NCBI RefSeq assembly: GCF_000194985.1
Contig: NZ_GL878519.1
Coordinates: 1,202,282 to 1,266,281, forward strand
Length of the DNA stretch: 64,000 nt
Direction of reading: 5' to 3'
Source: Dialister micraerophilus DSM 19965
GTDB lineage: Bacteria; Bacillota; Negativicutes; Veillonellales; Dialisteraceae
This document shows, piece after piece, positions 37,730 to 47,528 of this stretch. The position numbers were made by a program, and so were the translations under genes. Under the pieces are notes generated by a model. That model saw nothing but the letters and a program-made list of their open reading frames with translations. It did no database searches and was not told where the DNA came from. Positions within the stretch are counted from its first letter, which is position 1; each line of letters begins with the position of its first letter.

Positions 37730-39112
37730 ATGGCATCTTTTTCTTTCAATGAGATAAAAAAAGCAACAAGTGCTGAGCTGGTCAGCGGTAAAAAAACGGG
37801 AGTTTGCTTTAATGTGAGTATAGATTCCCGTACAATAAAGGAAAATGATTTATTTATAGCTTTAAAAGGAGAACGTTTTGATGGGCATGATTTTGTAATT
37901 AATGCATGCAAAAAAGGGGCTTCGGCTGTAATTATTTCCGATTCTGAGTGTTTGGAAAAAATATCTGAAGATTGTACGGTGTTTTTAGTTAAAGATACTA
38001 AAAAGGCTTTTGAAGATTTAGCGCATTTTAATAGAATGCGTTTTGATATACCTGTAGTAGCTGTAACCGGATCAAATGGGAAAACAACTACTAAGGATAT
38101 GATTTCCGTTTTACTTTCCTCAAAATTCAATGTGTGTTCTACTGAAAAAAATAATAACAATGAAATCGGACTGTCCTTGACATTACTTAATATCACAAAA
38201 GAACATGATGCATGTGTCGTAGAAATGGGAATGAGAGGTTTTGGACAGATTGAAGAATTATGTAATATAGCAAAACCTACTATAGGTGTTATTACTAATG
38301 TTGGGACTTCACATATAGGTATATTGGGTAGTAAGGAAAATATTGCAAAAGCAAAAGGTGAATTGATTCAATCATTACCTGAAAATGGAATTGCAGTTTT
38401 AAATGGTGATGATTCATTTGTCAAAAAGATGGGAGAAAATTTCAAAGGTAGAGTTATTTATTATGGATTAAACGGTAATTATACCGTCTATGGAGAAAAG
38501 GTAAGTTTTGAAAACTTCGGTACAAAATATACTTGCGTATGTTTTGATGAAGCTTTTAAAGTAAATTTGAAACTTTTAGGAATACATAATGTTTACGATG
38601 CTTTAGCAGCAACTTCTACGGCACGTATTTTAGGTGTTGATGTTACAAAAATACAAAGAGTTTTGAGTGATTTTTCTCCAAGAGCGGGCAGGCAATCATT
38701 AATTGAAATTAATGGAATTAAAATTATTGATGATGCATATAATGCAAATCCGTTGTCTATGGAAATGGCTCTTCGTTCTTTGAAGCAAATATCTGCTAAA
38801 AATAAATATTTGGTTCTTGCCGATATGAAAGAGCTTGGGAAAAATGAAGAAAAATTTCATTATGAAATAGGCTTAAAAGCGGCAGATATGGGATTTTGCG
38901 GAATAATTACTGTCGGAGATTTGGCAAAATTTATAGCAAAAGGTGCAAAAGAAAAAGGCATGAAAATGATATATTCTTTCGATACTTGTAAAGAAGCTGC
39001 GGAATGCATTTTAAATATAGCAAAAGCAGGAGATGTTTTTTTATTAAAAGGGTCGCATTCAATGCAGATGTATACGATACCTGATTTACTGAAAGAAGAG
39101 TTAGAGAAATAA
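37730..39112 (+). CDS. murF: UDP-MurNAc-tripeptide--D-Ala-D-Ala ligase
   Basis: Last cytoplasmic Mur ligase, 460 residues, adding D-Ala-D-Ala. Motifs: SIDSRTIKENDLFIALKGERFDGHDF (N-terminal domain, quoted in part: DSRTIKENDLFIALKG), ATP loop TGSNGKTTTKDM (about 105-116), KNNNNEIGLSLTLL, EMGMRGFGQI and DDAYNANPLSM. It begins 4 bases after murE and its stop overlaps the mraY start. Confidence 0.95.
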   Translation: MASFSFNEIKKATSAELVSGKKTGVCFNVSIDSRTIKENDLFIALKGERFDGHDFVINACKKGASAVIISDSECLEKISEDCTVFLVKDTKKAFEDLAHFNRMRFDIPVVAVTGSNGKTTTKDMISVLLSSKFNVCSTEKNNNNEIGLSLTLLNITKEHDACVVEMGMRGFGQIEELCNIAKPTIGVITNVGTSHIGILGSKENIAKAKGELIQSLPENGIAVLNGDDSFVKKMGENFKGRVIYYGLNGNYTVYGEKVSFENFGTKYTCVCFDEAFKVNLKLLGIHNVYDALAATSTARILGVDVTKIQRVLSDFSPRAGRQSLIEINGIKIIDDAYNANPLSMEMALRSLKQISAKNKYLVLADMKELGKNEEKFHYEIGLKAADMGFCGIITVGDLAKFIAKGAKEKGMKMIYSFDTCKEAAECILNIAKAGDVFLLKGSHSMQMYTIPDLLKEELEK

Positions 39113-40077
39113 TGGATAAAAATTTTTTCTTTTATTTGATAGAAGCAATATTGGCAGTTGTTATTTTATATTTTATAGGTATGCCGGTTTTACGTAAGTT
39201 AAAAGCACGGCAATCTATTAGAGAAGAAGGTCCTAAAGCACATAGAGCTAAATCAGGAACACCGACAATGGGCGGAATTTTTATGATTATAAGTTTTATT
39301 GCGGTTTCAGTTATGAACGGTTTGATTTCTGCCCAATCTATACTTTTTCTCTTTGTAGCGGTAGGGCATGGGTTTTTAGGATTTTTAGATGATTTTATAA
39401 AAGCCAGAAAAAAACGCAATTTGGGTTTAACTGCCAAAGAAAAATTGTTGGGTCAATTATTTTTATCCGTTGTATTTTGCTATGGGGTAGTAGAGATTTT
39501 AAAAATTCCTACTGCAATTTCAATACCTTTTTTAAATTATGATATATCATTAGGATGGTTATATTATCCATTTGTGGTTCTTGTAATTATAGGAGCATCT
39601 AACGCAGTAAATTTGACTGACGGTTTGGATGGATTGGCAAGCGGATGTTGTACAATTGCGTTTGCCGCTTATTCCGCATATTGCTATTTAAGCGGATATA
39701 TCAATCTTAGTTATATGTGTCTGATTGTTGTTGGATGTTGTGTAGGATTTTTATTTTTTAACTATAATCCTGCAAAAGTATTTATGGGGGATACAGGTTC
39801 GCTTTTTTTAGGCGGAACAATTGCGGCCGTTTCTGTACTTACGAGAAGTGAATTACTTTTGATTTTATTTGGATTTATTTTTGTTATTGAGGCACTATCT
39901 GTGATAATTCAGGTTACCTCATTTAAGTTGTATAAGAAAAGAATTTTTAAAATGAGTCCTATTCATCATCATTTTGAGCTTTCAGGATGGAAAGAAACAA
40001 AAGTTGTATGGGTATTTTGGACTTTTGAATTTTTTATTGCGTTTGGAACATTGTTTATGATTATAAATAATGCTTGA
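39112..40077 (+). CDS. mraY: Phospho-MurNAc-pentapeptide transferase
   Basis: Integral membrane enzyme that makes lipid I from undecaprenyl phosphate, 321 residues with about ten helices. Signatures: KAHRAKSGTPTMGGIFMI, FLDDFIKARKKRNLGLTAKEK (quoted in part: DDFIKARKKRNLGLT), NLTDGLDGLASG, FMGDTGSLFLGG and SPIHHHFELSGW. The ATG shares its A with the murF stop codon. Confidence 0.96.
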   Translation: MDKNFFFYLIEAILAVVILYFIGMPVLRKLKARQSIREEGPKAHRAKSGTPTMGGIFMIISFIAVSVMNGLISAQSILFLFVAVGHGFLGFLDDFIKARKKRNLGLTAKEKLLGQLFLSVVFCYGVVEILKIPTAISIPFLNYDISLGWLYYPFVVLVIIGASNAVNLTDGLDGLASGCCTIAFAAYSAYCYLSGYINLSYMCLIVVGCCVGFLFFNYNPAKVFMGDTGSLFLGGTIAAVSVLTRSELLLILFGFIFVIEALSVIIQVTSFKLYKKRIFKMSPIHHHFELSGWKETKVVWVFWTFEFFIAFGTLFMIINNA

Positions 40078-40147
40078 TAAGGTTGTTTATTTAAAAATAA
40101 AGTTATATACTAATTGTTATTGAAAAAATAATATCCGAGGGGGAAAC

Positions 40148-41497
40148 ATGAAGAATGTTTTAATTATCGGAGCGGGTATTAGTGGAGTGGGAGCTGCACA
40201 TGTTTTGCTTCGACATAACTGTAATGTTGTTATTTCAGACTTAAATAATTCTTTTCAAAATACGGAAGAATATCAAGTATTTAAAAAGAAAGGTGTTAAA
40301 TTTTATTTTGGAATTCAGACAAGCGAACAGTTGAAAGGCATAGATACTGTTGTGGTGTCTCCGTCAATATCATTAGAAAATATTTTGGTAAGGGAAGCTT
40401 TAGCAAGAAATATTGCAGTAATAAGTGAAATAGAATTGGCTTTTTGTATTACAAAAGCATCAATTTTAGCGGTAACCGGAACTAATGGAAAAACAACGAC
40501 AACAAAATTATTGGGTCTTATGCTTAAAAATTCCGGTAAAAAATTCGCAGTTGCCGGAAATTTAGGAGTTTCATTAAGTGATAAAGCTGATTTAATTGAT
40601 GAGAAAAGTATAATAGCAGCAGAAGTTTCAAGTTTTCAGTTGGAATTTATTAAAAATTTTAAACCCAAAACAGCTGCAATTTTAAATATTACACCTGATC
40701 ATTTAGAACGTCATCATACAATGGAAGCTTATGTTCAAGCAAAAGCAAGAATTTTTGAGAATATGAATTTTGAAAATTGTATTCTTTTAAATGCAGATGA
40801 TAAATATACGAATGAACTGACTGAAATGGCGAATAAGCATACTAATGTATGTTTATTCAGTATACAAAAAAATATTGATAACGGAGCTTTTCTTGATGGG
40901 GAAGAGCTTGTAATTTCATATAAAGGTAATAAGATTAATATTTGTAACAAAAATGAGTTACAAATAAAAGGTAAACAAAATTATGCAAATGCCTTAGCAG
41001 CATCATTTTTAGCATTTTTCAGCGGGATTTCTTTAGAGGCTATTCGAGCAGCTTTAAAAGAATTTAAGGGATTGCCTCATAGAATAGAATTTGTAAGAAA
41101 ATTTAAAAATATAAATTACTATAATGACTCTAAAGCTACAAACACAGATGCTTCTATAAAAGGTATGGAAGCTTTTGATAAACCTGTGATACTGATTGCA
41201 GGTGGACATGATAAAGGTATACCTCTTTCCGAATACATGAAAAAAGTTAAAGAACATACAAAAGAATTGATATTAATCGGAGAAGCAACGGAAAGATTTG
41301 AGAAAGTTGCAATAAAAGAGGGAGTTTCCAATATAACAAGAGCAAAAGATATGGAAGATGCCGTTTATAAAGCTACAAAGTTTGCCGAAGCGGGAGATAT
41401 AATTATTTTGTCGCCTGCATGTTCAAGTTTTGATATGTATAAAAATATGGCAGAGCGTGGAAATGATTTTAAAAGAATTGTAAATTCTATGCAATAA
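40148..41497 (+). CDS. murD: UDP-MurNAc-L-alanine--D-glutamate ligase
   Basis: Adds D-glutamate, 449 residues. N-terminal nucleotide fold GAGISGVGAAHVL, ATP loop TGTNGKTTTTKLLG (about 111-124), AGNLGVSL, EVSSFQLE, DHLERHHTMEAY and SKATNTDA in the C-terminal domain. It is separated from mraY by 70 bases, a wider gap than elsewhere in the cluster, with GAGGGGG as ribosome-binding site. The ftsW gene that usually follows murD is absent. Confidence 0.95.
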   Translation: MKNVLIIGAGISGVGAAHVLLRHNCNVVISDLNNSFQNTEEYQVFKKKGVKFYFGIQTSEQLKGIDTVVVSPSISLENILVREALARNIAVISEIELAFCITKASILAVTGTNGKTTTTKLLGLMLKNSGKKFAVAGNLGVSLSDKADLIDEKSIIAAEVSSFQLEFIKNFKPKTAAILNITPDHLERHHTMEAYVQAKARIFENMNFENCILLNADDKYTNELTEMANKHTNVCLFSIQKNIDNGAFLDGEELVISYKGNKINICNKNELQIKGKQNYANALAASFLAFFSGISLEAIRAALKEFKGLPHRIEFVRKFKNINYYNDSKATNTDASIKGMEAFDKPVILIAGGHDKGIPLSEYMKKVKEHTKELILIGEATERFEKVAIKEGVSNITRAKDMEDAVYKATKFAEAGDIIILSPACSSFDMYKNMAERGNDFKRIVNSMQ

Positions 41498-41508
41498 GTA
41501 GGTGCTGA

Positions 41509-42627
41509 ATGAAAAAAATAATTATATCCGGAGGCGGGACAGGCGGTCATATTTATCCCGGTATAACAATTGCCAGAGAAATTTTGCAAATTGTAGAAGC
41601 AGAAATATTGTTTGTCGGAACACCTTTAGGAATGGAAGCAAAAATCATTCCACAAGAAGGTTTCGATTTTTTCGGTATTTCATCTTCCGGTTTGAAACGT
41701 AATTTATCATTTGAAAATTTTAAAACTGTATTCAAAACATTCGGTAGCGTTTGGAAAGCTAAAAAATTAATAAAAAGTTTTAAACCTGATGTGGTTGTCG
41801 GAACAGGCGGATATGTATGCGGACCTGTTTTACTTGCGGCGGCACTTTCAGGGATACCGACATTAATACAAGAGCAAAATGTAATACCTGGTATAACAAA
41901 TAAAATTTTGAGCAGATTTGTTGATAAAATAGCTCTTGGATATGAGGATGCAAAGTTCAGATTTAAGTATCCGGAAAAATGTATTTATACAGGGAATCCT
42001 GTGAGAAGAGAAATTATAGATGCCAAGAGAGAAGAATCGAGACAAAAGTTAAATATTGATAAAAATGCGTTTATGGTATTGATTGCAGGAGGAAGCAGAG
42101 GAGCCAGAGCTATAAATAATGCAATGATCGAAGTTCATAATCATTTTAAAAATACTGAAAATCTTTGTTTATACCATGTTACAGGTGATAAAGAGTATGA
42201 AAATGTTATGAATGCATTAAATTCCGGTGGTGAAAAAAAATACGGTAAAAGCAGTATTATTGTAGGATACCAGCATGATATGCCTACGGCTTTGGCAGCT
42301 TCAGATTTGGTAATTTATAGAGCTGGTGCTATAGGATTGGCAGAACTGGCTGCAAAAGAATTGCCATCAATATTGATACCGTATCCATATGCGTCTGAAG
42401 ATCATCAAACATATAATGCCAGAGTGTTTGTTGCTGCCGGGGCATCGAAAATGATTGTAGATAAGCATCTTACAGGGAAAGAATTAATTCAAGATATAGA
42501 AGATTTAATTGCCAATCCGGATATATTGCGATATATGTCTGAGGCTACCAAGAAAGTGCAAAAAATAAATGCAGGACAAGAGATTGCCAAATTGGTGTTT
42601 GAATTGTCGAAGTGGGGAAAAAGATGA
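41509..42627 (+). CDS. murG: UDP-GlcNAc:lipid I GlcNAc transferase
   Basis: Peripheral membrane glycosyltransferase (GT28) that makes lipid II, 372 residues. Glycine loops SGGGTGGHIYPG (about 6-17) and GTGGYVCGPVLLAA, then the C-terminal donor-site region with GGSRGARAIN and AGAIGLAELAAKELPSILIPYPYASEDHQ (quoted in part: LIPYPYASEDHQTYNA). Begins 11 bases after murD and overlaps murC at ATGA. Confidence 0.96.
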   Translation: MKKIIISGGGTGGHIYPGITIAREILQIVEAEILFVGTPLGMEAKIIPQEGFDFFGISSSGLKRNLSFENFKTVFKTFGSVWKAKKLIKSFKPDVVVGTGGYVCGPVLLAAALSGIPTLIQEQNVIPGITNKILSRFVDKIALGYEDAKFRFKYPEKCIYTGNPVRREIIDAKREESRQKLNIDKNAFMVLIAGGSRGARAINNAMIEVHNHFKNTENLCLYHVTGDKEYENVMNALNSGGEKKYGKSSIIVGYQHDMPTALAASDLVIYRAGAIGLAELAAKELPSILIPYPYASEDHQTYNARVFVAAGASKMIVDKHLTGKELIQDIEDLIANPDILRYMSEATKKVQKINAGQEIAKLVFELSKWGKR

Positions 42628-44015
42628 ATTTAAATAATTATAAAAGATTTCACTTTGTAGGAATCGGTGGAGTCGGAATGAGAGCATTGGCTAAAATAAT
42701 GATAGATAAAGGATATATGATATCAGGATCTGATAATGTATATTCTTCAGAACTTGAAAATTTAAGAAAATTGGGAGTGGAAATATTTGTAGGGCATAAT
42801 CCCCAAAATATTAAAAATGCTGATGTTCTTATAGTATCGACAGCTATTTCAAAAAATAATTCAGAAGTTTTGGAGGCCAAAAAACATAAAATACCGGTAT
42901 TTCACAGATCTGATTTATTAGCAGCGATTCTTTGCGGAGGTAAAAGTATTTGTGTTGCAGGAGCACATGGAAAATCTACAACATCGGCAATGATAGGAAA
43001 AGTTTTTTGTGATGCTGAAAAACATCCGACAGTTGTTCTGGGTGGGAAAGTAGATTATTTAAATGGAAATTCAATTTTTGGAAATGGTGAATTTGTAATA
43101 GCAGAAGCGGATGAAAGTGACGGATCATTTTTAAAATTTAATCCGTTTATATCTGTTATAACTAATATAGAAGACGATCACTTAGATCACTATTTGACAG
43201 TAGAAAATATAAAAAATGCATTTATAAAATTTATTAATCAAACAGATAAAATTAATGGAAATACAATATTATGTATTGACAATGAAGGCGTAAAAAGTAT
43301 TTTACCCAAGTTGGATGAAAATTCTTATATAACTTATGGAACTTCTGATAATGCTGAATATAAAGCTATTAATAAAAGATATATTGATTCTTATATGATG
43401 TTTGATGTATATCATAAAGAAAGTTTTTTGGGAACTGTAAGTTTGATGATTCCGGGAACACATAATGTCAGAAATGCTTTAGCAGCTTTAGTTACAGGTT
43501 TAATTTGCGGTATAGATTTTAAAACCATAGTAAAATCATTAATGGAATTTAATGGAGTTAAACGTAGGTTTCAAATTAAATACTCGGGTGAGGTAAAAAT
43601 AGTTGATGACTATGCGCATCATCCGACAGAAATTATGTCTACATTGAAAGCAGCGAAAGAATGTGGAAAGCATCGTGTAATTTGTGCATTTCAGCCACAT
43701 AGATATTCAAGAACGAATTTATTGAAGTACGAATTTGCAAATGCTTTTGATAATGCGGATATAATATTTATTACGGACATTTATTCTGCTGGAGAGAAGC
43801 CTATTAACGGGATAAGCGGTAAAATGTTGGTTGATTTAATAAAAGAGAAACATCCAACAAAAACAATTACATATATTAAAAATATGGAAGATCTTCCGGA
43901 AGCAATAAAAAATGAAATGCAAAAAGATGATATGATTATTACTATGGGTGCAGGTAATATTTATCGTGTAGGTGAAGATTTGATTATGTCAATAAAGGAA
44001 AGAGATAATGATTAA
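42624..44015 (+). CDS. murC: UDP-N-acetylmuramate--L-alanine ligase
   Basis: First Mur ligase, adding L-alanine, 463 residues. N-terminal HFVGIGGVGMRALAKIM, ATP loop AGAHGKSTTSAM (about 112-123), EADESDGSFL, TNIEDDHLDHY and DDYAHHPTEIMST. An in-frame GTG at 42612 exists, but the ATG at 42624, overlapping the murG stop, follows GGGG at a proper distance. Confidence 0.95.
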   Translation: MNLNNYKRFHFVGIGGVGMRALAKIMIDKGYMISGSDNVYSSELENLRKLGVEIFVGHNPQNIKNADVLIVSTAISKNNSEVLEAKKHKIPVFHRSDLLAAILCGGKSICVAGAHGKSTTSAMIGKVFCDAEKHPTVVLGGKVDYLNGNSIFGNGEFVIAEADESDGSFLKFNPFISVITNIEDDHLDHYLTVENIKNAFIKFINQTDKINGNTILCIDNEGVKSILPKLDENSYITYGTSDNAEYKAINKRYIDSYMMFDVYHKESFLGTVSLMIPGTHNVRNALAALVTGLICGIDFKTIVKSLMEFNGVKRRFQIKYSGEVKIVDDYAHHPTEIMSTLKAAKECGKHRVICAFQPHRYSRTNLLKYEFANAFDNADIIFITDIYSAGEKPINGISGKMLVDLIKEKHPTKTITYIKNMEDLPEAIKNEMQKDDMIITMGAGNIYRVGEDLIMSIKERDND

Positions 44016-44952
44016 TAAAAATACTAAAAATACTAAAATTACTGTACTGATGGGCGGTCCGTCAGATGAAGCCGAAATTTCAAGAAAGACAGGTAAAGCT
44101 ATAGTTAATGCGTTATCGGGATTAGGATATTCCGTTGTGGGTTTGGAGTATCATCCTGAATGCGTACTTAAGCAATTACAAGAACTTAATACGGAAATAG
44201 TTTTTTTGGCATTACATGGTAAATATGGTGAAGACGGAACGATTCAAGGATTACTTGAATTGGCTGGAATTCCTTATACAGGATCAGGTGTAAGTTCAAG
44301 TGCAATTACAATGGATAAGATTTTTACTGCACATATTTTTAAAGAACAAGGTATAAGAATGGCAAAATCTATGTCTTTTAAAGAAAAAGAGGGAATTGAT
44401 TTTGTCAATAATCAAATCTTGAAAAATTTTAATATGCCTGTAGTTTTAAAACCTGCATGTGAAGGTTCCACTATAGGTATAGAAATTGTAAAAGAATCAA
44501 ATGATTTAAAAGATGCAATATGTCGTGTATTTAAAGTTGAATCACGTATTTTGGTAGAAGAATATTTAGATGGTGAAGAATTTACGGTTCCGGTAATGAA
44601 TGGGAAAGCTATGCCGGTGATTCAAATTTGCCCACATTCAGGTCAATATGATTTTCATTCAAAATACACAAAGGGTGCAACTGATTATTTAGTACCGGCA
44701 CCAATTTCAGAAGAACTGAAAAGTGAAATGCAATTAATGGCGGAAAAAGGATATCATGTTGCTGAATGTGAAGGTGTAGTCAGATTTGATATGAGAACCG
44801 ATCATAATGGAGTTCCTTATGTATTGGAAGCAAATTCAATTCCTGGAATGACAGAAACAAGTTTGGTTCCTAAATCTGCAGCAAATATAGGTATAAGTTT
44901 TGCTAAATTGTGTGAAATGATATTAGAAGGAGCAGGACTGAATAAAGTGTAA
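44008..44952 (+). CDS. ddl: D-alanine--D-alanine ligase
   Basis: ATP-grasp ligase that makes D-Ala-D-Ala for MurF, 314 residues. MGGPSDEAEISRKTG, ALHGKYGEDGTIQGLLEL (about 68-85), KPACEGSTIGI and the C-terminal EANSIPGMTETSLVPK. It overlaps the end of murC by 8 bases. murB, sometimes found here, is absent. Confidence 0.95.
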   Translation: MINKNTKNTKITVLMGGPSDEAEISRKTGKAIVNALSGLGYSVVGLEYHPECVLKQLQELNTEIVFLALHGKYGEDGTIQGLLELAGIPYTGSGVSSSAITMDKIFTAHIFKEQGIRMAKSMSFKEKEGIDFVNNQILKNFNMPVVLKPACEGSTIGIEIVKESNDLKDAICRVFKVESRILVEEYLDGEEFTVPVMNGKAMPVIQICPHSGQYDFHSKYTKGATDYLVPAPISEELKSEMQLMAEKGYHVAECEGVVRFDMRTDHNGVPYVLEANSIPGMTETSLVPKSAANIGISFAKLCEMILEGAGLNKV

Positions 44953-44964
44953 AGAGAGTAAAAA

Positions 44965-45819
44965 ATGCATGAATATAATGATTTTGAAAATTTCCAAAAA
45001 AAAATACGTAACGAACATGTAAATGTCAGTGAAAATGATAATAAAGATTTAAACGACAAGAATTTTGACGATAAAAAGATTCGTAAAGTTCTAAAAAAAC
45101 GAAAGAAGCATAAAAAAAATAAAAAATTTAAAGTATTGTTTTATTTAATAATTTTCATAATAATTATTGTAGTTTCATTGCTTTTTTTGCCGATACCTTT
45201 TGGAATTTTGACAGTTACAGGAAATGATATTATAAAAACAGAAGATATTTTTTTTGAGGCTGAAATAAAAAAACCTATAAATATTTTCCAAATAAGAACA
45301 TCTAATGTAGAAAAAAGATTGTTAAATGATATTCGTATAGAAGAGGTAGATGTAAGCAGACAATTTCCTTTTACTATAAATATAAAAGTTAAAGAGAGAA
45401 AACCTTTGGTGATAGTTCAAGGCGAGTTTTGCTATGCTATATTGGATAAAACAGGATTAGTTATAGAAACCGAAACTTCATTAAAAAAAGCAAATTATCC
45501 GATGATAACCGGGAAAAAATGGGGAAATCTTCTTTTAGGAGATACCGTTTCCGAATCAGATGTACTTCTTGCGTTGAAATTTATAAATAGTTTAAGTGAA
45601 GACGGTGTAAAATTATTTTCAGAAATCAACATAGGAAATAAAGATAATATAATCGCTTATACACGAAGCGGTATAGCTGTAAAATTGGGTAACGGTAAAA
45701 ATATTGCAAATCAGGCAAAATTGGCGGAAAATATGGTTGGAGATATAAGTTCACGTCAATTGTCTGTAGAATATATTGATGCAAATACTTCTTCACCGTT
45801 CATAAAATTAAAAAAATAA
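44965..45819 (+). CDS. ftsQ: Cell division protein FtsQ/DivIB (POTRA domain)
   Basis: Bitopic divisome protein of 284 residues: a long charged cytoplasmic region (1-55, ending in a Lys/Arg run), one helix (about 57-78), a POTRA domain beginning ILTVTGNDIIKTEDI and a beta domain with INIKVKERKPLVIVQ. It bridges FtsL/FtsB and the synthase complex. In this cluster ftsZ follows directly, without ftsA. Confidence 0.88.
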   Translation: MHEYNDFENFQKKIRNEHVNVSENDNKDLNDKNFDDKKIRKVLKKRKKHKKNKKFKVLFYLIIFIIIIVVSLLFLPIPFGILTVTGNDIIKTEDIFFEAEIKKPINIFQIRTSNVEKRLLNDIRIEEVDVSRQFPFTINIKVKERKPLVIVQGEFCYAILDKTGLVIETETSLKKANYPMITGKKWGNLLLGDTVSESDVLLALKFINSLSEDGVKLFSEINIGNKDNIIAYTRSGIAVKLGNGKNIANQAKLAENMVGDISSRQLSVEYIDANTSSPFIKLKK

Positions 45820-45883
45820 TTTTAAATTTGTAATTAGTGGCGAATTGCAATAAAGTATTGTAAAATAAAAGATATTAAATACA

Positions 45884-45914
45884 TTGAAGAAAATATGACT
45901 TTTATAGATATAAT
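45884..45914 (+). promoter_or_regulatory. Promoter for ftsZ
   Basis: Consensus TATAAT (45909-45914) with a weak -35 TTGAAG (45884-45889, 19-base spacer) or TGAAGA (45885-45890, 18-base spacer). It lies in the 121-base gap between ftsQ and ftsZ, so ftsZ can be expressed separately. Confidence 0.55.
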
Positions 45915-45940
45915 CCGCTAATATATAAGGAGGAGCAGAC

Positions 45941-46969
45941 ATGGAAGGTTCGGGAATTGCAAAAATTAAAGTTATCGGTGTTGGTGGCGGTGGAAATAAC
46001 GCTGTAAATCGTATGATTGAAGCTGAGGTTCAAGGTGTTGATTTCATTGCCGTAAATACAGAAATTCAAGTTCTGGATAAATCTAATGCAGGCGAGAAAA
46101 TTCAGATAGGTGAAAAGGTAACGAAAGGCTTGGGCGCAGGTGCTAAACCGGAAATAGGTGAACAAGCAGCTGAAGAATCAAGAGATGATTTAGTGCGCTC
46201 TTTATCCGGCGCGGACATGGTATTCGTTACAGCAGGAATGGGTGGAGGAACAGGTACAGGAGCTGCTCCTGTAGTTGCACAATGTGCCAGAGAATTAGGT
46301 GCTTTGACCGTTGCAGTTGTAACAAAGCCATTTACCATTGAAGGTAAAGTTCGCATGAGAAACGCTATAGAAGGAATTGAAAAGTTAAAAGAAAGTGTAG
46401 ATGCAATTTTAATTGTACCTAATGATAAGTTGTTAGGCGTTATTGATAAAAAGACATCGGTAAAAGATGCATTTAAAACCGCAGATGACGTATTAAGACA
46501 AGGTATACAGGGAATTTCCGATTTGATTACAGTTCCGGGAATAATAAATTTGGATTTTGCTGACGTTCGCACAATTATGAGTGACCAAGGTGAAGCGCTT
46601 ATGGGAATCGGTGTAGGTACCGGTGACAATCGTGCAAGTGATGCTGCAACTATGGCTATCAACAGTCCTTTACTTGAACGCAGTATAGATGGAGCTAAAG
46701 GAATTATTATAAGTATTACAGGTAATGAAGATTTGGGATTGTTTGAGATAAATGAAGCATCTCAAATTATTACGGAAGCTGCAGATCCGGATGCAAACAT
46801 TATTTGGGGTACTTCAGTAGATCCGAATTTGGGAGACGATACGGTAAAAATAACCGTTATTGCAACCGGATTTGAATCAAAGAAAAATCGTGGGACTGTA
46901 GGGACAAATAGTTTTAGAAGTAGTGTGAATAATACATCTATAGCAGTTCCGGAATTTCTTAAGAAATAA
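45941..46969 (+). CDS. ftsZ: Cell division GTPase FtsZ
   Basis: Tubulin homologue that forms the Z ring, 342 residues. GTP loop GGGTGTG at 101-107, [16 protein letters not shown] near the N-terminus, T7-loop segment [13 protein letters not shown] (about 204-216). After the core the variable linker is only about 20 residues, and the conserved C-terminal peptide (IAVPEFLKK) is kept, so partners such as SepF or FtsA can still bind. The total is shorter than the usual 370-390. AAGGAGGAG precedes the ATG. Confidence 0.97.
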   Translation: MEGSGIAKIKVIGVGGGGNNAVNRMIEAEVQGVDFIAVNTEIQVLDKSNAGEKIQIGEKVTKGLGAGAKPEIGEQAAEESRDDLVRSLSGADMVFVTAGMGGGTGTGAAPVVAQCARELGALTVAVVTKPFTIEGKVRMRNAIEGIEKLKESVDAILIVPNDKLLGVIDKKTSVKDAFKTADDVLRQGIQGISDLITVPGIINLDFADVRTIMSDQGEALMGIGVGTGDNRASDAATMAINSPLLERSIDGAKGIIISITGNEDLGLFEINEASQIITEAADPDANIIWGTSVDPNLGDDTVKITVIATGFESKKNRGTVGTNSFRSSVNNTSIAVPEFLKK

Positions 46970-46972
46970 TGT

Positions 46973-47008
46973 AAAGAGTCGCACCGGTTGTTGTGCGACT
47001 CTTTTTTT
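46973..47008 (+). terminator. Terminator of ftsZ / dcw cluster
   Basis: Twelve-base stem (46973-46984 with 46993-47004), 8-base loop, T run. Confidence 0.92.
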
Positions 47009-47024
47009 ACGAAAAGAGTTTATT

Positions 47025-47528
47025 ATGAAATGTCCATTTTGTAAAAATAAAGATACCAAAGTTACAGATTCCAGAGATACGGATGACGGTACTTCTATAA
47101 GACGTAGGAGACAATGTTTAACTTGTAAAAAGCGTTTTACTACATATGAATCAATAGAAAGTACACCGGTACGTGTTATAAAAAAAGACGGAACAAGAGA
47201 ACTTTTTGATAAAAATAAGATACGTAACGGATTGATACGTGCTTGTGAAAAACGTAATATATCAACTGAGCAAATAGAACAAGTTGTAGAGAAAATTGAA
47301 ATTAAAGTCTACAATGCATTAAAACAAGAAATATATACAGAAACTATAGGCAATTGGATTATGGAAGAGTTGAAAGAACTCGATCAAGTTTCATATGTCA
47401 GATTTGCCTCAGTTTATAGAGAGTTTAAAGATTTGGAAAGTTTTATGAGTGAGTTGAGAATGCTTATGCGTAAAGAATCCAATGAAAATGGTTTAGATAA
47501 AGAAGTTAAGGAAAATAAAAAATTATGA
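47025..47528 (+). CDS. nrdR: Transcriptional repressor NrdR
   Basis: Zinc-finger/ATP-cone regulator of ribonucleotide reductase genes, 167 residues. Zinc ribbon CPFCKNKDTKV with CLTCKKRF (about 3-34) and ATP cone (about 49-139, VIKKDGTRELFDKNKIRNGL). Its C-terminal tail of about 20 residues is charged and longer than usual. It overlaps the next gene by 4 bases, linking it to the LPS-heptose genes, probably only by transcription. Confidence 0.95.
   Translation: MKCPFCKNKDTKVTDSRDTDDGTSIRRRRQCLTCKKRFTTYESIESTPVRVIKKDGTRELFDKNKIRNGLIRACEKRNISTEQIEQVVEKIEIKVYNALKQEIYTETIGNWIMEELKELDQVSYVRFASVYREFKDLESFMSELRMLMRKESNENGLDKEVKENKKL

Noticed and set aside
46102-46662. Minus-strand 186-codon frame inside ftsZ
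   Set aside because: Antisense shadow of a highly conserved gene, without a start signal.
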